Assembly (NCBI GenBank): GCA_017407225.1
Contig: JAFQWY010000280.1
Location: 1-61,854, forward strand
DNA from: Clostridia bacterium
GTDB lineage: Bacteria; Bacillota; Clostridia; Oscillospirales; CAG-272
DNA: 61,854 nt
Direction of reading: 5' to 3'
The notes beneath the pieces are model-generated. The model had not been told where the DNA came from, made no database searches, and worked only from the letters and a program-made list of their open reading frames with translations. Each line of letters starts with the position of its first letter. Positions within the stretch are counted from its first letter, which is position 1. Shown here piece after piece: positions 1-8,452 of this stretch. The position numbers and the translations under genes are program-made.

Positions 1-936
1 ACAGACACCATGCCACAATGGGCTGGTTCTTCCTGGTATTTCCTGCGTTACATCGATCCTACCAACAGCGACGCATTCGCTTCCCAGGAAGCAATGAAGT
101 ACTGGCTCCCCATCGACTGGTACAACGGCGGTATGGAACACGTTACCCGCCATATGATCTACTCCAGATTCTGGCATCACTTCCTCTATGACATCGGCGA
201 AGTTCCTGTTGACGAACCCTACGCAAAGCGTACCGCACAGGGTCTGATTCTCGGTCCCGACGGCGAAAAGATGTCCAAGTCCAAGGGCAATGTTGTTGAC
301 CCCAACGACGTTGTTGACGAATTCGGCGCAGACGTTCTCCGCGTATACATCCTGTTCATGGGTGACTACGGTTCCGCTGCTCCGTGGAGCGAAAACAGCG
401 TAAAGGGCTGCAAGAGATTCCTTGACCGTGTTGCAGGTCTGACCGAAATGGTGAAGGGAACCGGCGCTACTCCCAAGCTGGAAACTTCCTTCCACAAGAC
501 CATCAAGAAGGTTACCGAAGATATCGAAGAAATGAAGTTCAACACCGCAATCGCGGCTATGATGGCACTTCTCAACGAAATCTACGAAGTCGGCAGCCTG
601 ACCAAGGACGAACTGTGTGCTTTCATCGGCATCCTCTGCCCGTTCGCTCCTCACATCACCGAAGAAATCTGGGAATCCCTCGGCGGAAACGGCTTCCTGG
701 CAATGTCCAAGTGGCCTGAATACGACGAAGAAAAGACCAAGGACAACGAAATCGAAATCGCTGTTCAGATTTCCGGTAAGCTGAAGGGCACCATCTGGGT
801 AACACCCGAAACCACCAAGGACGAGGCGATCGCTCTCGCAAAGGCTGACGAAAAGATCGCAGCGCTTCTCGCCGGCAAGCAGATTGTAAAGGAAATCTAC
901 ATCCCCGGTAAGATCGTCAATATCGTTGCAAAATAA
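1..936 (+). CDS. leuS: Leucyl-tRNA synthetase, C-terminal part (5' end outside window)
   Basis: Charges tRNA-Leu with leucine in the cytoplasm. The reading frame is open from base 1, so the gene enters from the left; about 311 C-terminal residues are visible of an enzyme that is normally about 800 residues. It begins in the catalytic domain with the conserved stretch TDTMPQWAGSSWYFLRY. It then shows the class I signature KMSKSKGN, which closes over ATP, followed by the anticodon-binding helical domain and the small C-terminal domain. No frameshift is seen. An intrinsic terminator is not obvious right after the stop; instead a near-perfect promoter for rpsU follows about 35 bp downstream. Identification is secure; the start, editing domain and any T-box leader lie outside the window. 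Confidence 0.97.
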   Translation, partial: TDTMPQWAGSSWYFLRYIDPTNSDAFASQEAMKYWLPIDWYNGGMEHVTRHMIYSRFWHHFLYDIGEVPVDEPYAKRTAQGLILGPDGEKMSKSKGNVVDPNDVVDEFGADVLRVYILFMGDYGSAAPWSENSVKGCKRFLDRVAGLTEMVKGTGATPKLETSFHKTIKKVTEDIEEMKFNTAIAAMMALLNEIYEVGSLTKDELCAFIGILCPFAPHITEEIWESLGGNGFLAMSKWPEYDEEKTKDNEIEIAVQISGKLKGTIWVTPETTKDEAIALAKADEKIAALLAGKQIVKEIYIPGKIVNIVAK

Positions 937-972
937 AATTGCAAGTATTTGCCGAATATTTTGCCAAAACTA

Positions 973-1001
973 TTGACAAACAGGTTTCCATGCTGTATAA
1001 T
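973..1001 (+). promoter_or_regulatory. Sigma-70-type promoter of rpsU
   Basis: TTGACA at 973-978 and TATAAT at 996-1001 are separated by exactly 17 bp, a perfect consensus as expected for a ribosomal protein gene. The start codon lies about 60 bp downstream. Confidence 0.9.
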
Positions 1002-1062
1002 ATACAAAGGGTAAAATATTAGATAATTTACCTTTGCCAAAAGCGAAGGGAGGGAATAAAAG

Positions 1063-1239
1063 ATGGCAGAAATCAGAGTTAAAGACGGTGAATCTCTCGA
1101 CAGCGCTCTTCGTCGTTTCAAGAGACAGTGTCAGCGTTCCGGCATTCAGGCTGAACTCCGTAAGAGAGAATGCTATGAAAAGCCCAGCGTAAAGAAGAAG
1201 AAGAAGTCTGAAGCAGCAAGAAAGCGTAAGTACAAGTAA
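1063..1239 (+). CDS. rpsU: 30S ribosomal protein bS21
   Basis: Small-subunit ribosomal protein of 58 residues, within the usual family size. The translation starts [20 protein letters not shown] and ends in a lysine/arginine-rich tail ([15 protein letters not shown]), both typical of bS21 from Firmicutes. The ATG is preceded by a strong ribosome site (AAGGGAGGG, about 10 bases upstream). A perfect consensus promoter lies upstream and an intrinsic terminator directly downstream, so this is a monocistronic, highly expressed unit. Confidence 0.97.
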   Translation: MAEIRVKDGESLDSALRRFKRQCQRSGIQAELRKRECYEKPSVKKKKKSEAARKRKYK

Positions 1240-1267
1240 TTCGGACATCTTACACAATCGCATAATC

Positions 1268-1310
1268 AGGGAATCATTCCGCAAGGGTTGATTCCCTTTA
1301 TGTTTTTTGT
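1268..1310 (+). terminator. Intrinsic terminator after rpsU
   Basis: Nine-base-pair inverted repeat AGGGAATCA (1268-1276) / TGATTCCCT (1289-1297), followed by a T-rich tract ending in TTTTTT. Confidence 0.85.
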
Positions 1311-1353
1311 AGAATAATGCATGAGAAAAATCCGTAAAAATTGCACAAAAACC

Positions 1354-1382
1354 TTGACTTTGGCAGTGCGTTTTGCTATAAT
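1354..1382 (+). promoter_or_regulatory. Promoter of the 1503 oxidoreductase gene
   Basis: TTGACT (1354-1359), 17-bp spacer, TATAAT (1377-1382). It leaves an untranslated leader of about 115 bases before the start codon at 1503. Confidence 0.8.
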
Positions 1383-1502
1383 GATACCAACGTGGGCAGG
1401 AGGAACGCTCGAATGTCCATCAATAAATCCGCGTTGTCCCGGGTATCACCGACCGTCCGGCGGGATGAACGCAATCAACAATGACGGAGAAACGGAGTAA
1501 CT

Positions 1503-2501
1503 ATGGCAAAGATTAAGGCTGCTTTTATCGGATGCGGCGGACGTAACGGCGTGCATCTTCAGAAGTGCGAAGCAATGGGTGACGTGGAATATGTAGGTTT
1601 CTGCGACATCGAAGAAAAGAAGGCTTATAACTACGCTGAAAGAACCAAGACCGATCCCGAAGGAAAGATCTTCCTCAACTACAAGGATCTGCTTGCGAAC
1701 ACCAATCCCGAAGTTATCTTCATCGCCGTTCCCCCCCATCAGCACGGCGAAATCGAACCTGCTATCATCGAAAAGGGTATTCCGTTCCTGACTGAAAAGC
1801 CTATCGCTCTTGATATGCCCACCGCTCTCAGAATCGAAAAGATGATCAAGGAAAAGGGCATCATCACCGCTACCGGCTTCCAGGACAGATATCAGAACCT
1901 GACCCAGATCATGAAGGACTACATCAAGGACAAGAAGGTTGGTCTGGTTACCGGTGCATGGTACGGCGGTATTCCCGGCGCATGGTGGTGGAGAAGAATG
2001 GAAACCTCCGGCGGTCAGCTGGTTGAACAGAACATCCACATCTTCGACCAGGCCCGTTACCTCTTCGGCGAACCTCTGTACGTAAGCTGCGCAGGCGCAA
2101 GAGGCATCGTTGACGGCGACAAGTACGGCGTTCCCGGATACAACGTACACGACTACTCCTCCGCTGTGATCAAGTTCCAGAGCGGCGTAGTTGCTACCAT
2201 TTTCACCGCTTGCTACGCACAGGGCAAGAGCTCCATGCAGAGCGGTATGAACATCTACTGTCAGGATGCTACTCTCGAGTACAAGCTCCGCAACTCCCTG
2301 ACCATCCGCGATCCTCAGGGCGAACAGTACTACGAAAGAGGCGAAGAACAGACCGGTATCATGGACAAGATCTTCCTGGATGCAATCCGCACCGGCGACA
2401 CCTCCAAGATTCTCGCAGACTACAGCGAAGCGGTTAAGTCCCTCAGACTCTGCCTGGCCTGCAACGAATCCATCGAAACCGGCAAGACCATTTTCTTCTA
2501 A
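1503..2501 (+). CDS. Gfo/Idh/MocA family oxidoreductase
   Basis: Predicted cytoplasmic NAD(P)-dependent sugar or inositol dehydrogenase of 332 residues. The N-terminal Rossmann fold carries a glycine-rich loop (FIGCGGRNGVH, about residues 8-18). The family's EKP motif appears as LTEKPIAL near residue 98, which supplies the lysine that contacts substrate and cofactor. The C-terminal alpha/beta domain contains a histidine cluster (QNIHIFDQARYLFGE) matching the catalytic region. The ATG is preceded by a GGAG ribosome site. Its own promoter and terminator make it monocistronic. The substrate cannot be read from sequence; three further intact members and one broken member of this superfamily lie in the window. 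Confidence 0.92.
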   Translation: MAKIKAAFIGCGGRNGVHLQKCEAMGDVEYVGFCDIEEKKAYNYAERTKTDPEGKIFLNYKDLLANTNPEVIFIAVPPHQHGEIEPAIIEKGIPFLTEKPIALDMPTALRIEKMIKEKGIITATGFQDRYQNLTQIMKDYIKDKKVGLVTGAWYGGIPGAWWWRRMETSGGQLVEQNIHIFDQARYLFGEPLYVSCAGARGIVDGDKYGVPGYNVHDYSSAVIKFQSGVVATIFTACYAQGKSSMQSGMNIYCQDATLEYKLRNSLTIRDPQGEQYYERGEEQTGIMDKIFLDAIRTGDTSKILADYSEAVKSLRLCLACNESIETGKTIFF

Positions 2502-2512
2502 AATCAATACTC

Positions 2513-2550
2513 AAAACAGTGTCAGTACATCTGCTGGCACTGTTTTTTTT
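2513..2550 (+). terminator. Intrinsic terminator after the 1503 gene
   Basis: Hairpin with arms AAACAGTG (2514-2521) and CACTGTTT (2538-2545), extended by an inner CAG/CTG pairing, followed by a run of T to 2550. Confidence 0.9.
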
Positions 2551-2590
2551 ATGGAAACCGCGGCAAATCCCTGAAATAACACTCGTAATA

Positions 2591-2619
2591 TTGAAAAAGA
2601 GTTCCGATTGTGCTATAAT
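2591..2619 (+). promoter_or_regulatory. Promoter of the M6 protease gene
   Basis: TTGAAA (2591-2596), 17-bp spacer, TATAAT (2614-2619), ending 39 bp before the ATG at 2659. Confidence 0.8.
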
Positions 2620-2658
2620 GAACGATACAGGAAAACACTGAGCAGGAGATTTACTTAT

Positions 2659-4731
2659 ATGAATCATATGATAAAAAACAGCATGAAGGCACTGGTGCTG
2701 TGTCTGCTTTCTTCCGCAATGACGACAGCAGTCTGGGCAGCACCGGCGAATCCGTTGCCGCAACAGGAGGAGCAGGCGGACGGTACCGTGATTGAAGTAA
2801 CCTATTGCGGCGACGAGTATTTTAACTGGGCGGAAGAGGAAAACGGATATATCATCTGTTTCGATGAAGCGGAAGAAAACTGGTGCTATGCCGCTCTCAA
2901 TGAAAACAATGAACTGGTTCCCGGTTCGTCAGCGGTTGGATGCAGGACGTCTGAATCCCGCAGCAGCTCTGCACAGCCGGAAGTCAGACTGACTTATGAA
3001 GACATCCGCGATATTGCGGATGTCAAAGCGGAATCCCGAAAAGAAAATGTCATCATGCAGATCGCGGATACCGCAGGGCTTATGACGGATACCTCCAACA
3101 GTCCGGCTGTCGGTTCTTCCAATGCATCTGCCATCAAAAACAACCGGCAGGATATGCTGCTCCTTCTGATTGAATACACGGACGTGCAGATGGTCAATGA
3201 CATGGATTTCTGGACAGACCGGTATTTCGGTACAGAAGGCAGGACGGTAAACAACTATTATGCGGAGCAGTCGGGGGATCTGAATCTGCAGTTCCGGCAG
3301 ATCACTTTCACGGAAAAGAACGGTTCCGTTACGTTGGAAGACACATCCGTGATCAGCAGCATCGAGCTGAAGAACGGTGTTGCGAAGGTGAGATTCAATA
3401 AACCACATCCTACATACGCCAATAAAAAGCAGGCGGATCAGGATGTGGCGACAGCTTTTTCCTATGTGAAGGATTATATCGACTTTAGCAAGTATACAGG
3501 AAGCGCGGTCTACGGCGGTCTCCTGCTTCAGGATTATTTCCAGGTTGCAGCTGTGGTTGCCGGTTGGGAAGGCAGTGCCGGCAACGGAAGCAGACCGCAG
3601 CGGGTATGGGCTCATGCTAACACCGGCTCCATAACCAATACATATCCCCGTACACAGATAACGGTTAACATTTCCAACAGCAATTATCCCGAGTATACTC
3701 TGTTTGGGTATCTGGTGCACGGTGAACTGTACAGCGGAAGCCCTGCGGACGGAAATGCCAGAACCATGGGTGTGGGCGTTTCGGTGCATGAACTGGGCCA
3801 CTGCCTCGGTATGCCCGACCTGTACGACCTTGGCGGAGATTCCGGCGGCATCAGCGTTTTCAGCGTGATGTCGTCAGGGAACTGGGGAGCTGCTGAGGGA
3901 GAAGTACTGGGGGAAAGACCCATCGGCTTCGATGCATGGTCGAAAGTTAAACTTGGCTTTGCTTCTCCCACGGTGATTTCCGATCAGCAGAAGGATCAGA
4001 CTGTTGTTCTGAAATCCGGAGAAAACAACGTACTGAAACTGACTTCTTCCGTCAACAGCGATCAGTATTTCCTGGCTGAAAACCGTCAGTTCACAGGGTA
4101 TGACGCCGGATTTTATACATTCGGCCTTTCAGAATCCTATAATAACGGCGGTATCTTTGTTTATCACATTGATGAGGCTGTAATCGTGAGCAGTGCGGGC
4201 GTCAACAGCAACAGATATCACAATGGTGTCGGTTTTGTCTTTGCCGATGGATCCACAGTCATCCGTGACAGTGACTACCGGTATTTCAGAAGTCTGAGTC
4301 CTTTCTTCCGGGGAGACGGATACAATGAGCTCTCCGTTTACTCCTACCCCAGCGCAAAATTCTATACGGACGGTCACAGCTCATCGGATAAAACCGCAAC
4401 GAACTATAATGCCGACTATGTCTGCCATGAGAAAACCGTGAACAGCGGCATTTCTCTGGAAATCCTCAGCAAGAACGGCAGTGAGATGACGGTGCTTGTC
4501 AACGAACAGCCGCTCTTCGGGGATGTGGACAGTGACGGAAGCGTTACCGCCGCCGACCGTATGCTTCTGGCGAGATATCTCGCCGGCTGGACCGGATACG
4601 ACGAAAGCCGTATCGACAGCAAGGCTTCCGATGTGAATCAGGACGGCTGTATCAATATGTCGGACGTACAGATTCTCGGACGTTATTTCGCGGGCTGGAA
4701 CGGATACGGTATACTGCCCGTCCGGAACTGA
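2659..4731 (+). CDS. Secreted M6-family metalloprotease with C-terminal type I dockerin
   Basis: Predicted extracellular zinc protease of the immune-inhibitor-A (M6) group, 690 residues. The start is set at the ATG at 2659, eight bases after AGGAGA, because it gives a clean signal peptide: basic MNHMIKNSMK, a hydrophobic core, and a cleavage-like AVWAAPA near residue 28. The catalytic site is HELGHCLGMPDLYD (H377, E378, H381), with D387 as the probable third ligand typical of M6. Residues from about 622 to the end form a dockerin with two calcium-loop repeats, DVDSDGSVTAADRMLLARYL and DVNQDGCINMSDVQILGRYF. The enzyme is therefore expected to dock onto a cohesin-bearing scaffold or cell-surface protein. 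No cohesin is in this window. It is the only clearly secreted enzyme here. Confidence 0.92.
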   Translation: MNHMIKNSMKALVLCLLSSAMTTAVWAAPANPLPQQEEQADGTVIEVTYCGDEYFNWAEEENGYIICFDEAEENWCYAALNENNELVPGSSAVGCRTSESRSSSAQPEVRLTYEDIRDIADVKAESRKENVIMQIADTAGLMTDTSNSPAVGSSNASAIKNNRQDMLLLLIEYTDVQMVNDMDFWTDRYFGTEGRTVNNYYAEQSGDLNLQFRQITFTEKNGSVTLEDTSVISSIELKNGVAKVRFNKPHPTYANKKQADQDVATAFSYVKDYIDFSKYTGSAVYGGLLLQDYFQVAAVVAGWEGSAGNGSRPQRVWAHANTGSITNTYPRTQITVNISNSNYPEYTLFGYLVHGELYSGSPADGNARTMGVGVSVHELGHCLGMPDLYDLGGDSGGISVFSVMSSGNWGAAEGEVLGERPIGFDAWSKVKLGFASPTVISDQQKDQTVVLKSGENNVLKLTSSVNSDQYFLAENRQFTGYDAGFYTFGLSESYNNGGIFVYHIDEAVIVSSAGVNSNRYHNGVGFVFADGSTVIRDSDYRYFRSLSPFFRGDGYNELSVYSYPSAKFYTDGHSSSDKTATNYNADYVCHEKTVNSGISLEILSKNGSEMTVLVNEQPLFGDVDSDGSVTAADRMLLARYLAGWTGYDESRIDSKASDVNQDGCINMSDVQILGRYFAGWNGYGILPVRN

Positions 4732-4756
4732 GATATGCGGAATGTAAATTAAACAG

Positions 4757-4806
4757 AAAAACTGCCGTATCTGCGTGGGCTTTCACACAGTTGCGGCAGT
4801 TTCTTT
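4757..4806. terminator. Bidirectional terminator between protease and MFS genes
   Basis: Arms AAACTGCCG (4759-4767) and CGGCAGTTT (4794-4802), with T-rich tracts on both outer sides. It lies between convergent genes. Confidence 0.85.
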
Positions 4807-4847
4807 TGGGTATGAGTCAATATGTTCCGAAGGGGACGGAGCCCTGA

Positions 4848-6206
4848 CTATTTACGGCTTCTCTGACGGATCAGTTCGATCTCATAATCCGGGGTCATTT
4901 TTTTCCAGAACAGCACCAGAGGAAGTCCGATTGCTGTCAGCCCTGCGGCACGCATGAGGGTGGTGTACTGTACAGCGTAGACTTCCATGCCGAGGAAAAC
5001 GGAAGTGGAATCTCCTGCAAGGGAGCTGATGAATGTACCGGTAATCATGCCGAGAAAGGCAAAAATATTACATCCGATGGTGTTGAAGGAGACACAGGCG
5101 GTGGACTCCTTTTCCGGCAGATTCAGATAGAGAATGTTGGCGTAGGAGAAATTCAGTCCCACGCTGCAGAAATGCTGGATCATGGAGGTGAAGGCCCATA
5201 AGCCTTCCGTGCCGGGTGTCAGGATGAACATGAGAAACTCCGTGGGGACAAAGAACAGGCACGCCATGCCGAAGGTTCTGACCCATGAACAGCGTTTCAG
5301 GATTCTCTGCCAAAGTGCTCCGGAACAGAGCAGGATGACGGTGTAGGTCATGGTGACCAGATTGATGACAGTGTAGGAAAACTGCAGGTGGTTGAGAAGG
5401 TGGTAATTCCAGAGACCGTTGTTCAGATTTCCGATGTAATTCCATGCGAACATGATAACCATGCACAGCATGAATTTCCGGTACTGGAAGGGAATGGTGA
5501 ACACCTTCTTCAGATGCAGTCTCGGCTGTTCGGCATAGGGGTATTCCTTTGCCAGAGCCTGCAGGGCAACATCGGCAAGAACCAGAACGAAAGCGAAGTA
5601 GCGGAAGCCCAGAATCAGCTGATTCTGCATGGAACTTCCTTCCACAGCATCCGTCAGAACACTGCTGACAAGAAGCATGATGCTGGAGAGAATGGAGGAA
5701 AAGGTCTGATTGAATGCGATGTATTTTGTCCGGCGTTCACTTTCCTGGGGGTAGAACCGATAAAACCAGGTGGTGAGTCCGGGGCTGAAAAGCGCATATA
5801 CGGAGTAGGCGAGGAACAGGAGGACAACAAACCAGAACAGGCGATGATCGGGATCCGATACAAAGCGCGGCATCAGAGTGGTAGCAATGATGTACATGGC
5901 GTAGAAATAGACTTTTGCAGCCAGCAGAATCCATTTCCGTTTCTGAAACCGCCCCAGAATCCGCGGCGAAAATACGCTGAAACAGTTGGCTATGTACGGA
6001 ATGAAGGTGACGATTCCCACACCGGTGATGGAAATGTCGTACATGGACAGGAAACCGGTGTAGAATATGCCTGTGATAAAGACGTTGTAGAAGGCGGTGA
6101 TCATGGAGCTTCCGAGGGAGATCAGCCTTCCTTTGCTTTCTTCATCCCGGATACTGTAAATGTCGCTGAGAGATTCTTGCAGGTTTTTGAGAATGAGCAG
6201 CTTCAT
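4848..6206 (-). CDS. MFS-like membrane transporter
   Basis: Polytopic inner-membrane protein of 452 residues with about 12 hydrophobic segments separated by short loops, for example near residues 45-65, 75-95, 140-160 and 395-430. The size and an RRTKYIAFNQTF-type cytoplasmic loop in the middle fit the major facilitator superfamily. The ATG follows a strong GAGGAGGATT ribosome site. It has its own promoter and shares a terminator with the protease gene, so it is monocistronic. Neighbouring galT and glycan enzymes make a sugar or glycoside substrate plausible, but the substrate is not determinable. A multidrug or efflux role remains possible. Confidence 0.75.
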   Translation of the reverse strand: MKLLILKNLQESLSDIYSIRDEESKGRLISLGSSMITAFYNVFITGIFYTGFLSMYDISITGVGIVTFIPYIANCFSVFSPRILGRFQKRKWILLAAKVYFYAMYIIATTLMPRFVSDPDHRLFWFVVLLFLAYSVYALFSPGLTTWFYRFYPQESERRTKYIAFNQTFSSILSSIMLLVSSVLTDAVEGSSMQNQLILGFRYFAFVLVLADVALQALAKEYPYAEQPRLHLKKVFTIPFQYRKFMLCMVIMFAWNYIGNLNNGLWNYHLLNHLQFSYTVINLVTMTYTVILLCSGALWQRILKRCSWVRTFGMACLFFVPTEFLMFILTPGTEGLWAFTSMIQHFCSVGLNFSYANILYLNLPEKESTACVSFNTIGCNIFAFLGMITGTFISSLAGDSTSVFLGMEVYAVQYTTLMRAAGLTAIGLPLVLFWKKMTPDYEIELIRQRSRK

Positions 6207-6239
6207 ATGGAATCCTCCTCAAATGATGTCCTCGCGCTT

Positions 6240-6268
6240 ATTCTAACACAATCATTCGCCCATGGCAA
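6240..6268 (-). promoter_or_regulatory. Promoter of the MFS gene
   Basis: On the minus strand, TTGCCA (6268-6263), 17-bp spacer, TAGAAT (6245-6240). Confidence 0.65.
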
Positions 6269-6304
6269 GTAGCTTTCGGAATTTCCGTCAGAAAAAATAT
6301 CAAT

Positions 6305-6350
6305 GCAAAAAGGCTGCCCCATCGGGAACCCCCCGGATGAAGCAGCCTTC
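6305..6350 (-). terminator. Terminator downstream of galT
   Basis: Inverted repeat AAGGCTGC (6310-6317) / GCAGCCTT (6342-6349). On the minus strand the stem is followed by TTTTTGC, fitting termination of galT transcription. Confidence 0.8.
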
Positions 6351-6357
6351 TGTGCAG

Positions 6358-6474
6358 TTATTTATTGTGTTTCCAGTTGGGCATGGAACGGTCGAACGCC
6401 GGGTTGTAGCCGTAGAAATTGCGGCTGTCCATATGGTCCTGTGCAGTACGGAGCGCATCGCCGTTCTTACTGAT
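6358..6474 (-). pseudogene. Possible 3' remnant of a lost gene between galT and its terminator
   Basis: A 38-codon open frame with no good start lies between the galT stop and the terminator. It is preceded in frame by TGA and ends with TAA at 6360-6358. It has a protein-like composition, including DHMDSRNFYGYNPAFD and the end SMPNWKHNK. It looks more like the C-terminal tail of a deleted gene than random sequence, but I do not recognise the family. An internal ATG would give only a 24-residue peptide and has no clear ribosome site. Confidence 0.35.
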
Positions 6475-6488
6475 TCAAACAGTCCGGA

Positions 6489-7985
6489 TTACTTTCTGAG
6501 AGTGTCGACGAAGCGCAGGAACGCAGCCTTGCCTTCTTCGGTACGCTTGAATACGCCCGCATCTTCCAGAACCTGACGGAATACATCGCCGATTTCCTGT
6601 TCGATGATTTCTCTGGCGTTTTCTCTGTTCAATTCGGGATGGTTCTTCACCAGTTCTTCCGCCCAGTCAGCGTGGCCTGCCAGCTCGGGAATATCGCGGA
6701 GGCTTTCACCTGCGGGGAGAAGTTCTTCCATCTTTTCGATATCCTGCGCCAGACGTGCGGGAAGCACTGCCAGACCCATAACTTCGATCAGACCGATGTT
6801 TTCCTTCTTGATGTGGTGGAGTGCCGGTGCGGGATGGTACAGACCCATGGGTCTCTCTTCGGTGGTGTAGTTGTTGCGGAGAACCAGGTCGCACACGAAT
6901 TCTCCGTTTTCCTTCCGTGCGATGGGAGTGATGGTGTTGTGGGGAGTGCCGTCGGTTTCGGAGAAGATCATGGCAGCGGGATCGCTGTATGCTCTCCACG
7001 CAACGAGAACCTTGTTGCTGCATTCTGCAAGAGCCTTGCGGTCAGCGGAAACAAGGCGGATAACGGACATGGGCCAGTTTACCAGACCTGCCTTGACGGT
7101 GGGATAACCGGGAATTTCAAATTCGGTTTCCACGGGAGCCTTGTTCATGGCGAAGGTGTAGCGGCCGCCCTGGAAGTGTTCGTGACTGAGGATGGAGCCG
7201 CCAACGATGGGCAGATCCGCATTGGAGCCTACGAAGTAGTGGGGCAGGTATTCGATGATGTCGAACAGCTTGTCAAATACAGCAGCGTCGATCTTCATGG
7301 GAACATGAGCCGCATTGAAGAAGATGCTGTGTTCGTTGTAATAGGAGTAGGGGGAGTACTGGAGATTCCAGTCACCGCCCGCTACGGTCATGGGGATGGG
7401 ACGGAGGTTCTGACGTGCAGGATGGCTTACATGACCTGCAAAGCCTGCGTTTTCGGGGCAGAGCTGGCACTTGGGATAAGCGGAGGATTGAACCTTCTTC
7501 GCCAGAGCGATGTCGCGGGGGTCCTTTTCGGGCTTGGAACGGTTGATGGTGATGTCGAGAGTACCGTAAACGGTATCGTGAGTCCAGCGGAGGTCCTTTG
7601 CGATTCTGCCTGCACGGACATAGTTCAGATCCTGGCTGAAGCGGTAGTACCAGTCGGTAGCTTCTTCGGGATCGGACGCATACTTTGCACGGAATTCTGC
7701 GATGACTTCGCGGGGCATGGGAGTGAGAATACCCATCAGCTTGGTGTCGAACAGGTCGCGGGAGCTGGTGGTATCGGGGATGAGTTCCTTTTCGCAGGCG
7801 TAGTTCACCAGGGGAGCAAGGATCGCATCGATATCGTCGCCGGTATAGTCGGCAGTGCAGTCTTCCCAGCCGCCGAGCGCGAGAACGTCAATCAGCGTGT
7901 TCCGTACGACAAAAACATCGTCATTGGTAATCAGCTCTTTTCTGATCCCGTATTCGATCAGATTCTGTACCGCAGTATAAATCAT
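6489..7985 (-). CDS. galT: UDP-glucose--hexose-1-phosphate uridylyltransferase (class II GalT)
   Basis: Leloir pathway enzyme that exchanges UMP between UDP-glucose and galactose-1-phosphate in the cytoplasm. The 498-residue product has the size and sequence of the Firmicutes class II family. It carries QLCPENAGFAGH near the middle and the histidine motif GGSILSHEHFQGG. The start is placed at 7985 because AAAGGTGG lies just upstream; the frame stays open another 25 codons, but that extension is hydrophobic and has no ribosome site. galK and galE are not in the window. It has its own promoter and terminator. Confidence 0.95.
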   Translation of the reverse strand: MIYTAVQNLIEYGIRKELITNDDVFVVRNTLIDVLALGGWEDCTADYTGDDIDAILAPLVNYACEKELIPDTTSSRDLFDTKLMGILTPMPREVIAEFRAKYASDPEEATDWYYRFSQDLNYVRAGRIAKDLRWTHDTVYGTLDITINRSKPEKDPRDIALAKKVQSSAYPKCQLCPENAGFAGHVSHPARQNLRPIPMTVAGGDWNLQYSPYSYYNEHSIFFNAAHVPMKIDAAVFDKLFDIIEYLPHYFVGSNADLPIVGGSILSHEHFQGGRYTFAMNKAPVETEFEIPGYPTVKAGLVNWPMSVIRLVSADRKALAECSNKVLVAWRAYSDPAAMIFSETDGTPHNTITPIARKENGEFVCDLVLRNNYTTEERPMGLYHPAPALHHIKKENIGLIEVMGLAVLPARLAQDIEKMEELLPAGESLRDIPELAGHADWAEELVKNHPELNRENAREIIEQEIGDVFRQVLEDAGVFKRTEEGKAAFLRFVDTLRK

Positions 7986-8067
7986 AACAGTTCCACCTTT
8001 ATGTAATAAAAATAAATTGAAAACAAATGTGCATAAACTGTGTTTCCGGAAAAATTCCACTATTTCT

Positions 8068-8097
8068 ATTATACCACATTCTTACCGCAACATACAA
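8068..8097 (-). promoter_or_regulatory. Promoter of galT
   Basis: Minus strand TTGTAT (8097-8092), 18-bp spacer, TATAAT (8073-8068). The -35 lies inside the left arm of the inverted repeat at 8089-8099, so a protein bound there could block galT. Confidence 0.6.
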
Positions 8098-8148
8098 TAG
8101 ACATTTTCACGTTGTTTGCGGAGAAAATTTATAGATGTATTGTATGTT
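8089..8148. repeat. 11-bp perfect inverted repeat between galT and the recombinase
   Basis: AACATACAATA (8089-8099) and TATTGTATGTT (8138-8148) are perfect reverse complements separated by 38 bp. The left arm overlaps the galT -35 box and the right arm sits about 90 bp before the small ORF. It could be an operator or a recombinase binding site. Only one copy of the pair was noticed. Confidence 0.6.
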
Positions 8149-8239
8149 CCGTTTGTTTGTCGGTTTCAGGAGAAAAAAGGAGACGGATACCGCCAATAAA
8201 TTTCCGGTACTTTACATAAACTTAACCGGAGGTGATCCC

Positions 8240-8452
8240 TTGACGGAGCAGTATCAGGACAGGAAAAACAATGTTTACCGTATTCTGCACAGAGTCAGAG
8301 ATATAAAAAACGGCAGGGAAGAGACGGAACAAAGAATCGCAGAGGAGCTTGTCCGGATTCTGATCCGGCAGAAAAAAGACGGAGGTGATTCAGACGGCCA
8401 TTGCCGTATACGCAAGGAAATCGGTGGAGAGGGAAAACTCCATCAGTTGTGA
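8240..8452 (+). CDS. Small protein of unknown function translated upstream of the recombinase
   Basis: A 70-codon frame beginning with TTG at 8240, directly after a strong GGAGGTGAT ribosome site. The product is very charged and probably helical (LTEQYQDRKNNVYRILHRV, then EETEQRIAEELVRILIRQKK). It overlaps the start of the recombinase by about 68 bp in another frame, which suggests translational coupling. I do not recognise the family. The strong ribosome site argues that it is translated; the alternative is a decayed leader. Confidence 0.5.
   Translation: MTEQYQDRKNNVYRILHRVRDIKNGREETEQRIAEELVRILIRQKKDGGDSDGHCRIRKEIGGEGKLHQL

Noticed and set aside
1446-2507. Long open frame on the minus strand opposite the 1503 oxidoreductase
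   Set aside because: It mirrors the real gene, has no ribosome site or protein motifs, and arises from codon bias of the opposite strand.
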